A stretch of DNA of 8,020 nucleotides from NCBI GenBank assembly GCA_014874425.1, contig JACWAG010000389.1, positions 1 to 8,020 on the forward strand, written 5' to 3'. The notes beneath the pieces are model-generated. The model made no database searches. It had not been told where the DNA came from and worked only from the letters and a program-made list of their open reading frames with translations. The translations under genes and the position numbers were made by a program. Origin of the DNA: Syntrophaceae bacterium (lineage in GTDB: Bacteria > Desulfobacterota > Desulfomonilia > Desulfomonilales > Desulfomonilaceae). Each line of letters begins with the position of its first letter. Position 1 is the first letter of the stretch. Shown piece after piece: positions 1 to 7,342 of the stretch.

Positions 1-1
1 A

Positions 2-160
2 CTCGAAACTATGGGTCGGGAGGGAAGGGTAAGGCACGCGGAGGAGGCGCTCAAGGACTTGGAAAAAGAAATTAGCCTGTTGAAAGATATGCTTGTAACT
101 CTGCGAAACGCCCATTTCAACGGAATTCTTCATCAAAGTGATTCTCATTTTAACGCTTGA
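2..160 (+). CDS. C-terminal end of a protein, probably an HPt domain of a hybrid sensor kinase (5' part outside window)
   Basis: The frame is open from base 2 to the TGA at 158-160, giving 52 residues with no need for a start inside the window. The visible part is highly helical: it contains LETMGREGR, then a heptad-like amphipathic stretch including LEKEISLLKDML, then a short polar tail. The pattern 'LE..GR.G....A...L..LE.E...L...L' is typical of the last two helices of HPt domains, where the helix carrying the phospho-histidine would lie further upstream, outside the window. HPt domains commonly end large hybrid histidine kinases, which suits the signalling neighbourhood. The kinase itself and the phospho-histidine cannot be seen, so the assignment is an inference from pattern; any protein ending in a coiled coil is the alternative. 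The gene is followed after 127 bp by the giant sensor kinase on the same strand. Confidence 0.6.
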   Translation, partial: LETMGREGRVRHAEEALKDLEKEISLLKDMLVTLRNAHFNGILHQSDSHFNA

Positions 161-170
161 ACCGGGTTCA
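158..170. repeat. 13-bp near-palindrome overlapping the stop codon of the upstream gene
   Basis: TGAACC-G-GGTTCA forms 6-bp arms around one central base. As RNA it could fold into a 5-bp stem with a CGG loop. It has no T-run after it (the next bases are TCTGGATC), so it is not a convincing intrinsic terminator. It could equally be a chance palindrome or a binding site. The sequence fact is certain; any function is speculation. Confidence 0.3.
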
Positions 171-273
171 TCTGGATCAAGTATCTTGCTGGCGTCCGTT
201 GTCATTTCAAAAGACAGATAAATCCACCACTGAACTTCCGAAAACTGTCTACGCATGCGGAATCTTTGTTCCC

Positions 274-279
274 AAGGAG
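274..279 (+). promoter_or_regulatory. Ribosome binding site that fixes the start of the giant kinase gene
   Basis: AAGGAG lies 8 nt before the ATG at 288, which is near-ideal Shine-Dalgarno spacing. An in-frame ATG at 255 would add 11 residues (MRNLCSQGDFS), but it has no purine-rich site before it and would place this Shine-Dalgarno sequence inside the coding region. The site therefore decides the start in favour of 288. Confidence 0.85.
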
Positions 280-287
280 ATTTTTCG

Positions 288-3200
288 ATGGATAAATTTC
301 AGGAGCGCCGAGTCCTCGACAAGATATATGAAAGCCGCGCCTCTATCATTTATAGGGCTGTTCGTGGTCCCGAGCAACTGCCGGTAATCCTGAAAATGCT
401 AAGGGAGGAACATCCGGCGCCTGAGGACATTGTCAAATATAAACAAGAATATCGCATTGAGCTGTCCTTGAAAACGTTGTCGAGCGTGATCCGGGCTTAT
501 AGTCTTGAAAAATACCGAAATGGTCTTGTTCTGGAGCTTGAAGATTTTGGTGGAAAATCTCTCAATTTGTTGATGGCTTCCAATCCATTTACTTTGGAAG
601 ACCGTCTCATTATTGCTATAAGGATAGGCGACGCTTTGGGGAATATTCATAGCGCTAACGTAATTCATAAGGATATCAACCCATCCAATATTGTTTTCAA
701 TCCCACTTCAGGTGAACTCAAGATCATTGATTTTGGTATCGCGACAGACTTAGCGCAAGAGGTCCCTGTATTGATGAGCCCTAAGACGCTAGAGGGATCC
801 CTGACGTACATGTCGCCTGAACAAACAGGGAGAATGAACCGTCAAATAGATTATCGAACAGACTATTATTCTTTCGGTGTTACTCTCTACGAATTATTCA
901 CAGGGGGGCCTCCCTGTGAATCATTAGATCCTCTGGAGTTAGTCCACTTCCATGTAGCTCGGAATCCAATGCCTCCAAACGAAGTGAATCGCGAATTGCC
1001 GGAAAGCCTGTCGAATATTGTCCTTAAGCTAATGTCTAAGAACGCTGAAGATCGCTATCAAAGCGCTTTGGGGCTAAATGCAGACCTGGAATTCTGTCTG
1101 AATTTGATCCGATCTAACAGATCCAACGAGACTTTTCCTTTGGGTTGCTCCGATATACCCGAGAAATTTGTTATCTCTTCACAGCTATACGGCCGCGATT
1201 ACGAAATGGATGGCCTGATAACCGCGTTTAACAGAGTGGAGGCAGGGAGCAAGGAGATCGCTGTAGTTTGTGGTGAAGCGGGCATTGGTAAAACGTCACT
1301 TGTTAGGCAGCTCTACAAGCCGGTAACAACTAAGCGTGGCTATTTTCTCTCAGGAAAGTTTGACCAGCTTCATCGAAACATCCTCCAAGGAGTAGTCGCG
1401 CCTTTTCGGGAACTGATCAATCAGTTGTTGAGCGAAAGCGATGATAACCTAAAACAATGGAAAAATAGAATGTTGGCGGCATTGGGTCCTAACTGCCAGG
1501 TAATGATCGATGTGATACCTGAAGTTGAACTCATTGTTGGTCCACAGTCCCCTGTTCCCGAATTGGAGCCGATTGAAGCCCTAAACCGATTTAGACTTGT
1601 ATTTCAGAATTTCATTCGTGTTTTCTGTCGTCCTGGGCATCCTTTAGTGATTTTTCTGGACGATGTCCAATGGGCGGACAATTCCTCTCTCCAGTTGTTA
1701 GAATTGATTATGATAGACCCCGAGACACGCCATCTCCTTTTAATCGTTTCTTTCCGAGATGAGGAAGTAGATGTCCATCATCCTATCATTATAACTCTGG
1801 AATCTCTTCGAAAGGAAAATTTCAGTTCAAATGTCCTGCGCTTAGGGCGACTTCAGCTCGAACATGTTGTTGAACTGATTTCAGATACACTCCACAGGGA
1901 CCATCTTAAAGTGGGCCAGCTTGCCGAGCTTATTCATCAGAAAACAGCCGGAAATCCTTTCTTTCTGAAAGAATTTTTGAAATCGCTCTATGAAGAAGGC
2001 CTTATCCAGTTCAATAGCGAGGCTGGAGGTTGGATATGGGCGATGGGGCAAATTAAACAATGCGCGATTACCGACAACGTAGCAGACCTAATGGTGAGCA
2101 AGATTCAGAAATTACCTCCTCTTGCTCGCGAACTATTAATGTTAGGCGCTTGTCTTGGCAATCAGTTTGGGGTCAATGCGCTTGCGTGGTCGGTTGAAAA
2201 CTCACTCAAGAGTGTAGTCGTGGGACTTACTCCGGCAGTTACAGAGGGTTTGGTTTTCCCTGTAGGACCTTATTATAAATGGATTGAGCTGGGGGTCCTG
2301 GAGGATGCCGGCACTATGAAAATTGAGTATAAGTTCGCTCATGATCGAATCCAAAACGCTGTGTACTCACTGATTCCGGATAATGAAAGGTCGATCATTC
2401 ACAGAAAAGTAGGCCGGACCATACTTAAGAATGTGTCCAAAGCTTATTCTGAAAATGTGATTTTTGAAATAGTAGACCAGCTTAATAAAGGATTCGAATT
2501 GATCTCAGATGACCAGGAGAAACTAGAACTGGCCGAAATGAACCTTAAGGCCGGGAGGAGAGTGAAGAACTCCTCAGCATATGAGGCCGCCTTCATGTAT
2601 TTTCAGGCCGGACTGAAAGTCCTTGGAAAAGACGGTTGGTCAGAGCATTACGATATTACTTTGAAACTCTATCTGGAGATAGCGGAAACAGCTTATTTGA
2701 CCGCCAGGTTCGATGAAATGGAGAAATTCTCGTCTGTAATCATGGAAAAGGCCAAACACTTGTTGGACCGGGTCAAAGTCTATGAAGTAAGAATACAGGC
2801 CGCAATTGCTTTAAATAATAGAGTTAGCGCTGTGAAAATCGCCTTACCGATTTTAGCCCTCCTGGGTGAGAGGTTTCCTGATAATCCAAGCAGCCTGAAT
2901 GTATTGACTGATTTCGTCAAAACCAGGGCAGTGCTATTTAAACATGAGCCTACCGAACTTACTGGGCTACGAGAAATGAGTGACCAGTTCAAGCTGGCGG
3001 CGATGCGAATCATGTCGAGCGTGGTCTCGGCGGCGTACACCGTGACACCTAATCTTTTCCCCATGGTTATGTTTCGAATGGTACGCCTGTCTGTCAAATA
3101 TGGCATAGCCCCCCAATCGGTTCTAGCTTTTGGGGGTTATGGGATAATTCTCTGCGCCAGGATAGGAGATATAGAGACAGCGAGGAAGTTTGGAGACCTG

Positions 3201-6200
3201 GCGCTGAACTTAATCAAACGATATGAGTTTGGGGAATACCACGCCAGGACAATTTTTATAGTCAATTCATTCATAAGGATTAGAAGTGAACCACTTCGAG
3301 CTGGGCTCAAACCTTTAAAAGACGCGTATCGGATAGGTTTGGAGGTAGGAGACATAGAATATGCGGCCCTGTCTGGAGCGTTTTTCTGTACCCAAGGATA
3401 TGCGGCCGGAAAAGAACTGGCCGAACTTGAAAAAGATCTTGATCTTTATGCGACAGCCATCGGGAAACTCAAGCAGCGAACCACCGAGTTACTCACTAAG
3501 CTCTATCATCAAAGCGTCCTAAACTTGATGGAAGGCTCTGAAAATGTGTGTAAGCTTGTGGGAAGGGCCTATAACGAAGAAGAGATTTTGCCGTCTATGT
3601 TCAAATTAAACGAACGGTCTATCATTTTGGCCACGTTTATACACAAGCTCATTCTCTGTTATCTTTTTAGAGAATACCGGCAGGCTATCGAAAATTCCCA
3701 AATTGTGGAGAAATATCTTGATGGCGCTCAAGGGACTGTGCTGATCCCCTTGGCCATGTTCTACGGATCATTGGCTCGATTAGCCGTTTTTAGCGAATCA
3801 GACCAGAATGAGAAAGACGCAATTCTGAAAAAGGTGACTACGAATCAGAAAGTTCTTGGGAAATGGAGTAATACGGCTCCAATGAATTATTTGAACAAGT
3901 TTTATCTCGTTGAGGCTGAGCGGTCTAGAGTCCTTAAAGACTATCACAAAGCAGCTGATGATTACGACACCTCAATCAGTCTTGCCAGAGAAAACGAATA
4001 TACAAATGAAGAAGCTGTGGCCCTTGAGAGAGCTTCCGATTTCTATTTGTCCATAGGTAAGACTATTGTCGCAAGGGCATACATGCAAGAGGCGCGATAT
4101 TCGTACTTTAGGTGGGGCGCATTATCGAAAGTCTGGCATTTGGAGCACTTTTACGCAGACCTGCTCGTCGGTGGCTATTCGTCGATAGTTGGAAAATCAA
4201 CGTCACTTGATGGATCTTCATTGGAAGTTTCTGAAGGATCACTGGATTTGTCGGCGGTCCTTAGGGCTTCCCAGGTTTTGTCCGGCGAGATTGTGCTTAG
4301 TGAATTGCTCAGAAAGCTGATGAAGTTGGTGCTTGAGATCGCCGGCGCTGAAAGGGGTTGCCTAATTCTGGTAAAGGAGGATTCGCTATTTATCGAAGCC
4401 AAGGCCAGTGTAGCCGACGTCGACAAATTCGAGCCAGCTACGGTCCGAATTGAGGACTGCAATGAAGTGTCCGTGGCGTTGGTGAATTACGTCGCTAGAA
4501 CTAGGGAACCGGTGATTCTGAATGACGCGAAGAATGATGAGACATTTATACAGGACGAATATTTGAAGACAATTTGTCCAAGTTCGGTAATTTGCGTCCC
4601 TGTAATGCGAAGTGGTCAATTATTTGCGATATTATACATGGAAAACAACCAAACCATTGGAGCTTTCACTCCGGACCGGGTTGAAATGTTGAAGGTCCTC
4701 TCCTCTCATGCCGCAATATCAATTCAAAACGCTATCCTTTACAAGACAGTGGAGGAATCAGCGACAAGATACAGGTCTCTCTTTGAGAATGCCCAAGAAG
4801 CGATTTTCATACTTCAGGATGGACGGATTAAGTTCTCAAACCCCAAGACAGCCGAGATGACTGGATACTCCTCACAGGAGTTATCATCTTTAAGCTTCAC
4901 AGATCTTATTCACAATGATGATCGGGACCAAATATTTGATCAAAACATTAGCGGCTTGAAAGATGTGGTCCAGTCGAATGTCTACTCTTTTAGAATTGTC
5001 CGAAAAGACAAGAGTTCTTTGTGGGGTCAGATAAACTCTGTATCAGTGAATTGGGAGAATGGACCGGCGACACTAAATTTCTTGACGGACATCACTGAAC
5101 TCAAACGGGCGGCTGATCTCCACATCCGGACGGAGCGATTGAAGGCCATAGGTGAGCTTGCGTCAGGTGTCGCGCACAATTTCAACAACCTATTACAAGT
5201 GATAATGGCCGGTGTCGAATTAGCGCTCACTAATTTAGAATCGGGAGACACTCGCGCTCTTAAAGATTATTTGGAGCAAATTAGAGAATCTTCGAAATTT
5301 GGATCAGAGACGGTCAGACGACTCCAGAGCTTTGCCAAGATCCGTGCCGATGGGGCGCCAGCGGAAAACGCACGTTTTGATCTGTCTCAACTTGTAAAAC
5401 AAGCGTCGGAGATAAGCCGCCCCTGGTGGAAGACCAACCTCGAAAAAGACGGTATCCATATAGAAATGGAAACAGATCTCAGTAATGGTTGTTTCGTGTC
5501 AGGTAAGGAAAGTGAAATCTTTGAAGTTCTTATAAACCTTATAAAGAACGCGGCCGAGGCAATGCCTCAAGGTGGCCTGATCAGCGTAAGAACTTCCGTT
5601 GTCGATGACCAGGTTGTATTCGAAATTGAGGATACTGGAACAGGAATTTCTGATGAGAATATGAAAAGGCTCTTTGAGCCATTCTGGAGTACCAAAGGCG
5701 ACATGGGAACCGGGATGGGATTGTCTGTTACTCACGGGATATTGAGTAGTCATGGAGGAGAGATAACTGTAGCAAGCAAGGTAGGTGAAGGAACCACGTT
5801 CACGATCAAATTGCCGTTAGCCATGGCTGTTTTGGAACTATCTTCACATGCAATGTCAACAGTCCGTGATTCACAACTAAGGATACTCGTTGTCGATGAC
5901 ATAGCCCCTCTCCGTACACTCCTGCACGACCTGCTTATCTGTCATGGTCACACTGTTTTAATGGCAGAGTCCGGCATGCAGGCCCTCGACCTTTTTCGCA
6001 ATAGCGAATTTGATCTTGTAATATGTGATTTGGGTATGCCGGAGATGAGTGGTTGGGAAGTAGGCGGAACGGTAAAGAAAATTTGCTGGGAAAAGCAAAT
6101 TCCCAAGACCCCGTTCCTGATGTTGACTGGGTGGGGAGGGCAATCTTTAGGGACCGAAAGGATAGAACAGTCCGGGATCGATGGCATCCTCGAAAAACCG

Positions 6201-6263
6201 GTCAATATTCCGAAACTCTTTGAAACGATTCGCAAAGTAGTCTATGAGCGCGAGAAAAGTTAA
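288..6263 (+). CDS. Giant dual-kinase sensor: Ser/Thr kinase - AAA/STAND ATPase - TPR - GAF - PAS - histidine kinase - receiver (HstK-like)
   Basis: The product is 1991 aa, numbered from the ATG at 288. Residues ~5-270 are a Ser/Thr-kinase-like domain: K36 in VILK, E54, catalytic loop HKDINPSN (127-134), DFG (148-150) and YMSPEQTGRMNR (174-185), a signature of HstK-type hybrids. Residues ~310-620 are a predicted ATPase of the COG3899 type: Walker A GEAGIGKTS (329-337), Walker B VIFLDDVQWAD (454-464), FRDEEV around R490, GNPFF (555-559). FAHDRIQNAVYSLIP (from 683) opens a long TPR-like helical region ending near W1276, then a Ser-rich linker. GAF covers ~1330-1480 and PAS ~1493-1610. The histidine kinase core has H1630 in GVAHNFNN, N-box N1754, DTGTG (from D1782) and GTGMGL (1807-1812). 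The receiver (~1865-1985) has D1870/D1871, phospho-acceptor D1914, T1947 and K1970. No signal peptide or membrane segment is seen, so it is probably cytosolic. Ligand and targets are unknown. The receiver ends the protein, so output needs a partner. The frame is unbroken. Odd residues: HKD..N for HRD..K, and Asn after the phospho-His. Confidence 0.95.
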   Translation: MDKFQERRVLDKIYESRASIIYRAVRGPEQLPVILKMLREEHPAPEDIVKYKQEYRIELSLKTLSSVIRAYSLEKYRNGLVLELEDFGGKSLNLLMASNPFTLEDRLIIAIRIGDALGNIHSANVIHKDINPSNIVFNPTSGELKIIDFGIATDLAQEVPVLMSPKTLEGSLTYMSPEQTGRMNRQIDYRTDYYSFGVTLYELFTGGPPCESLDPLELVHFHVARNPMPPNEVNRELPESLSNIVLKLMSKNAEDRYQSALGLNADLEFCLNLIRSNRSNETFPLGCSDIPEKFVISSQLYGRDYEMDGLITAFNRVEAGSKEIAVVCGEAGIGKTSLVRQLYKPVTTKRGYFLSGKFDQLHRNILQGVVAPFRELINQLLSESDDNLKQWKNRMLAALGPNCQVMIDVIPEVELIVGPQSPVPELEPIEALNRFRLVFQNFIRVFCRPGHPLVIFLDDVQWADNSSLQLLELIMIDPETRHLLLIVSFRDEEVDVHHPIIITLESLRKENFSSNVLRLGRLQLEHVVELISDTLHRDHLKVGQLAELIHQKTAGNPFFLKEFLKSLYEEGLIQFNSEAGGWIWAMGQIKQCAITDNVADLMVSKIQKLPPLARELLMLGACLGNQFGVNALAWSVENSLKSVVVGLTPAVTEGLVFPVGPYYKWIELGVLEDAGTMKIEYKFAHDRIQNAVYSLIPDNERSIIHRKVGRTILKNVSKAYSENVIFEIVDQLNKGFELISDDQEKLELAEMNLKAGRRVKNSSAYEAAFMYFQAGLKVLGKDGWSEHYDITLKLYLEIAETAYLTARFDEMEKFSSVIMEKAKHLLDRVKVYEVRIQAAIALNNRVSAVKIALPILALLGERFPDNPSSLNVLTDFVKTRAVLFKHEPTELTGLREMSDQFKLAAMRIMSSVVSAAYTVTPNLFPMVMFRMVRLSVKYGIAPQSVLAFGGYGIILCARIGDIETARKFGDLALNLIKRYEFGEYHARTIFIVNSFIRIRSEPLRAGLKPLKDAYRIGLEVGDIEYAALSGAFFCTQGYAAGKELAELEKDLDLYATAIGKLKQRTTELLTKLYHQSVLNLMEGSENVCKLVGRAYNEEEILPSMFKLNERSIILATFIHKLILCYLFREYRQAIENSQIVEKYLDGAQGTVLIPLAMFYGSLARLAVFSESDQNEKDAILKKVTTNQKVLGKWSNTAPMNYLNKFYLVEAERSRVLKDYHKAADDYDTSISLARENEYTNEEAVALERASDFYLSIGKTIVARAYMQEARYSYFRWGALSKVWHLEHFYADLLVGGYSSIVGKSTSLDGSSLEVSEGSLDLSAVLRASQVLSGEIVLSELLRKLMKLVLEIAGAERGCLILVKEDSLFIEAKASVADVDKFEPATVRIEDCNEVSVALVNYVARTREPVILNDAKNDETFIQDEYLKTICPSSVICVPVMRSGQLFAILYMENNQTIGAFTPDRVEMLKVLSSHAAISIQNAILYKTVEESATRYRSLFENAQEAIFILQDGRIKFSNPKTAEMTGYSSQELSSLSFTDLIHNDDRDQIFDQNISGLKDVVQSNVYSFRIVRKDKSSLWGQINSVSVNWENGPATLNFLTDITELKRAADLHIRTERLKAIGELASGVAHNFNNLLQVIMAGVELALTNLESGDTRALKDYLEQIRESSKFGSETVRRLQSFAKIRADGAPAENARFDLSQLVKQASEISRPWWKTNLEKDGIHIEMETDLSNGCFVSGKESEIFEVLINLIKNAAEAMPQGGLISVRTSVVDDQVVFEIEDTGTGISDENMKRLFEPFWSTKGDMGTGMGLSVTHGILSSHGGEITVASKVGEGTTFTIKLPLAMAVLELSSHAMSTVRDSQLRILVVDDIAPLRTLLHDLLICHGHTVLMAESGMQALDLFRNSEFDLVICDLGMPEMSGWEVGGTVKKICWEKQIPKTPFLMLTGWGGQSLGTERIEQSGIDGILEKPVNIPKLFETIRKVVYEREKS

Positions 6264-6433
6264 TGCGCCTGTCAATAAATCCTAAACCCATGCTTAGCCG
6301 ATTGGTTGATCTGGTCAAATCATTACAGAATTGCTCACAATATAGGCGCCAGTAGTAATTCTTTGTCAATTCTTGAAGAAGTTCATTTAACAAGAGAGAG
6401 CCCGTATTTTCAGGGAAAGGCACAGCATTTCAC

Positions 6434-6970
6434 ATGATGCTCTACACAATTGGACATTCAAACCGATCCATGGAAGAATTTCTTGCCCTATTGAAGGGAC
6501 ACGACATCGACACGCTGGCTGATATCCGTAGCCTGCCTGGATCGAACAAGTATCCGCATTTTAATAGTGAGAATCTGGCCAGTGTTCTTCCTCAAAATGG
6601 CTTACAGTATTTCTGGCTGTCCAAACTCGGGGGGTTAAGACGCTCTCGTAAAGAATTTGCATCAAAAAACATCGGGTTAACCAGCCCAAGCTTCAGGAGT
6701 TACGCCGATTATATGGCCACTGAGGAATTCCGCGAGGGCGTATATGAATTAATTGAAATAGCGTCAAAATCGACAACCGCTTACATGTGCGCTGAAGCTG
6801 TATATTGGCGGTGCCATCGACGCCTCTTGAGTGACTATCTGGTGGCTCACGGCCTGAATGTGACCCACATCCTAAACCTAAAACAAGTCAGCCCTCACAA
6901 AATGACACAGGGTTCCCTGGTGACTTCTGAGGGTCTTGTGATATATCCGTCGCTCTCTTTGCCGGCTTGA
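6434..6970 (+). CDS. DUF488 family protein
   Basis: The product is 178 aa, a normal length for the family, and complete. It carries the family signatures in order: YTIGHSNRS (4-12) at the N-terminus, DIRSLPGS (30-37), F43, KLGGLRR (64-70), SFRSYADYM (86-94), and the conserved Cys motif MCAEAVYWRCHRRLL (118-132) with C119, E121 and C127-H128-R129. A PHKMT element near 154-158 followed by LVIYP closes it. The related subfamily usually has Pro where this protein has Y124. The biochemical role of DUF488 proteins is not established to my knowledge, so none is assigned. Start: ATG at 6434 or the adjacent ATG at 6437; an in-frame TGA at 6374-6376 limits extension. The purine run AGGGAAAGG (6412-6420) ends 13 nt before the ATG, a loose ribosome site. 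It lies 170 bp after the giant kinase on the same strand; no terminator or strong promoter is evident between them, so co-transcription is possible but unproven. Confidence 0.9.
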   Translation: MMLYTIGHSNRSMEEFLALLKGHDIDTLADIRSLPGSNKYPHFNSENLASVLPQNGLQYFWLSKLGGLRRSRKEFASKNIGLTSPSFRSYADYMATEEFREGVYELIEIASKSTTAYMCAEAVYWRCHRRLLSDYLVAHGLNVTHILNLKQVSPHKMTQGSLVTSEGLVIYPSLSLPA

Positions 6971-7342
6971 AAGGGGGTGCGTTCAAAAGAATTCCCAGTG
7001 CTACAAAAATAATTGATGAAAAGAAAAAGAACAAAAACCCTTAAAGACTCACATTCTGTAAAAATTGGATAATAACATAAGCGCATAAGCTGCTTTAGAA
7101 TAAGTAAACAGGCAGAAGCGGCGGATATGTCTCTCCTGAATCTCAAGAAAAGCACGCATAATCTAACGCTAAGCGCAATATATGAAAAAACCTTTTTTGA
7201 TGGGCTTCATTATGACCTTGCCAACCTATACGGTCTCAATTAAATTAAAATCAGCTCAGCTTATAACTTAATGTTTCTTTGGAATTGTTTGTAAAATTAC
7301 GTTTTGTTCAATTGATAGAATCGGAACAACAGGGTGTAATTA
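6971..7342. other. 372-bp AT-rich intergenic stretch
   Basis: This gap is markedly AT-rich: 7021-7080 has 15 G or C in 60 bases, and 7241-7300 has 14 in 60. The following gene is near 53% in a sampled line (7621-7680). It contains an A6-CC-T6 run at 7185-7198, small palindromic bits such as CGCT-A-AGCG near 7167-7175, and a TCAGC tandem pair at 7251-7260. The A6/T6 run has no GC stem and is not a good terminator. TAAAAT at 7292-7297 could be a -10 element for the gene at 7343, but no good -35 lies 15-18 bp before it. It most likely holds the promoter region of the PAS-domain gene. One doubtful short frame inside it is listed separately. Confidence 0.6.
7127..7243 (+). CDS. Doubtful 38-aa reading frame in the AT-rich gap
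   Basis: ATG at 7127 to TAA at 7241-7243 encodes 38 residues beginning MSLLNLKKSTHN and ending DLANLYGLN. The composition is protein-like, with mixed charged, aromatic and aliphatic residues, and no membrane segment. The same frame stays open back to a TAA at 7073-7075, so it could also be a fragment of a decayed longer gene. There is no proper ribosome site: the bases before the ATG are GCGGCGGAT. I do not recognise it. It may well be chance. Confidence 0.15.
   Translation: MSLLNLKKSTHNLTLSAIYEKTFFDGLHYDLANLYGLN

Noticed and set aside
189..203. CTGGCGTCCGTTGTC as a sigma-54 promoter
   Set aside because: The distance between the GG and TTG elements is two bases shorter than the -24/-12 consensus requires.
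255..287. Upstream in-frame ATG at 255 as the start of the giant kinase
   Set aside because: No ribosome site precedes it, and the AAGGAG at 274-279 is ideally spaced for ATG 288; the kinase domain begins right after residue 1 of the shorter form.
157..387. 76-codon + strand frame overlapping the start of the giant gene
   Set aside because: It covers the leader and then overlaps the kinase coding region in another frame, has no ribosome site and no recognisable protein pattern.
2780..6235. Several minus-strand frames of 60-110 codons inside the giant gene
   Set aside because: They are antisense shadows of a well-supported coding frame with conserved motifs throughout, and none shows a family pattern.
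6263..6355. 30-codon frame starting at an ATG that overlaps the kinase stop (TAATG)
   Set aside because: The overlap suggests translational coupling, but the peptide is short, shows no pattern and has no ribosome site of its own; likely chance.
6202..6423. 73-codon minus-strand frame covering most of the gap between the giant kinase and DUF488 genes
   Set aside because: It would start at a GTG without a ribosome site and runs 62 bases into the end of the kinase gene; no family pattern. It is the best minus-strand candidate, but unsupported.
7016..7072. 18-residue Lys/Arg/Thr-rich peptide frame (MKRKRTKTLKD...)
   Set aside because: Its basic composition simply follows from the poly-purine sequence; no ribosome site and too short to support.
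6895..7155. 86-codon minus-strand frame over the DUF488 3' end and the AT-rich gap
   Set aside because: It overlaps a well-supported gene, and its Phe/Leu-rich stretches are what A-rich DNA gives on the opposite strand.
7185..7198. A6-CC-T6 run as an intrinsic terminator
   Set aside because: The stem would be only A-T pairs with an impossible two-base loop at full length; no GC stem before the T-run.
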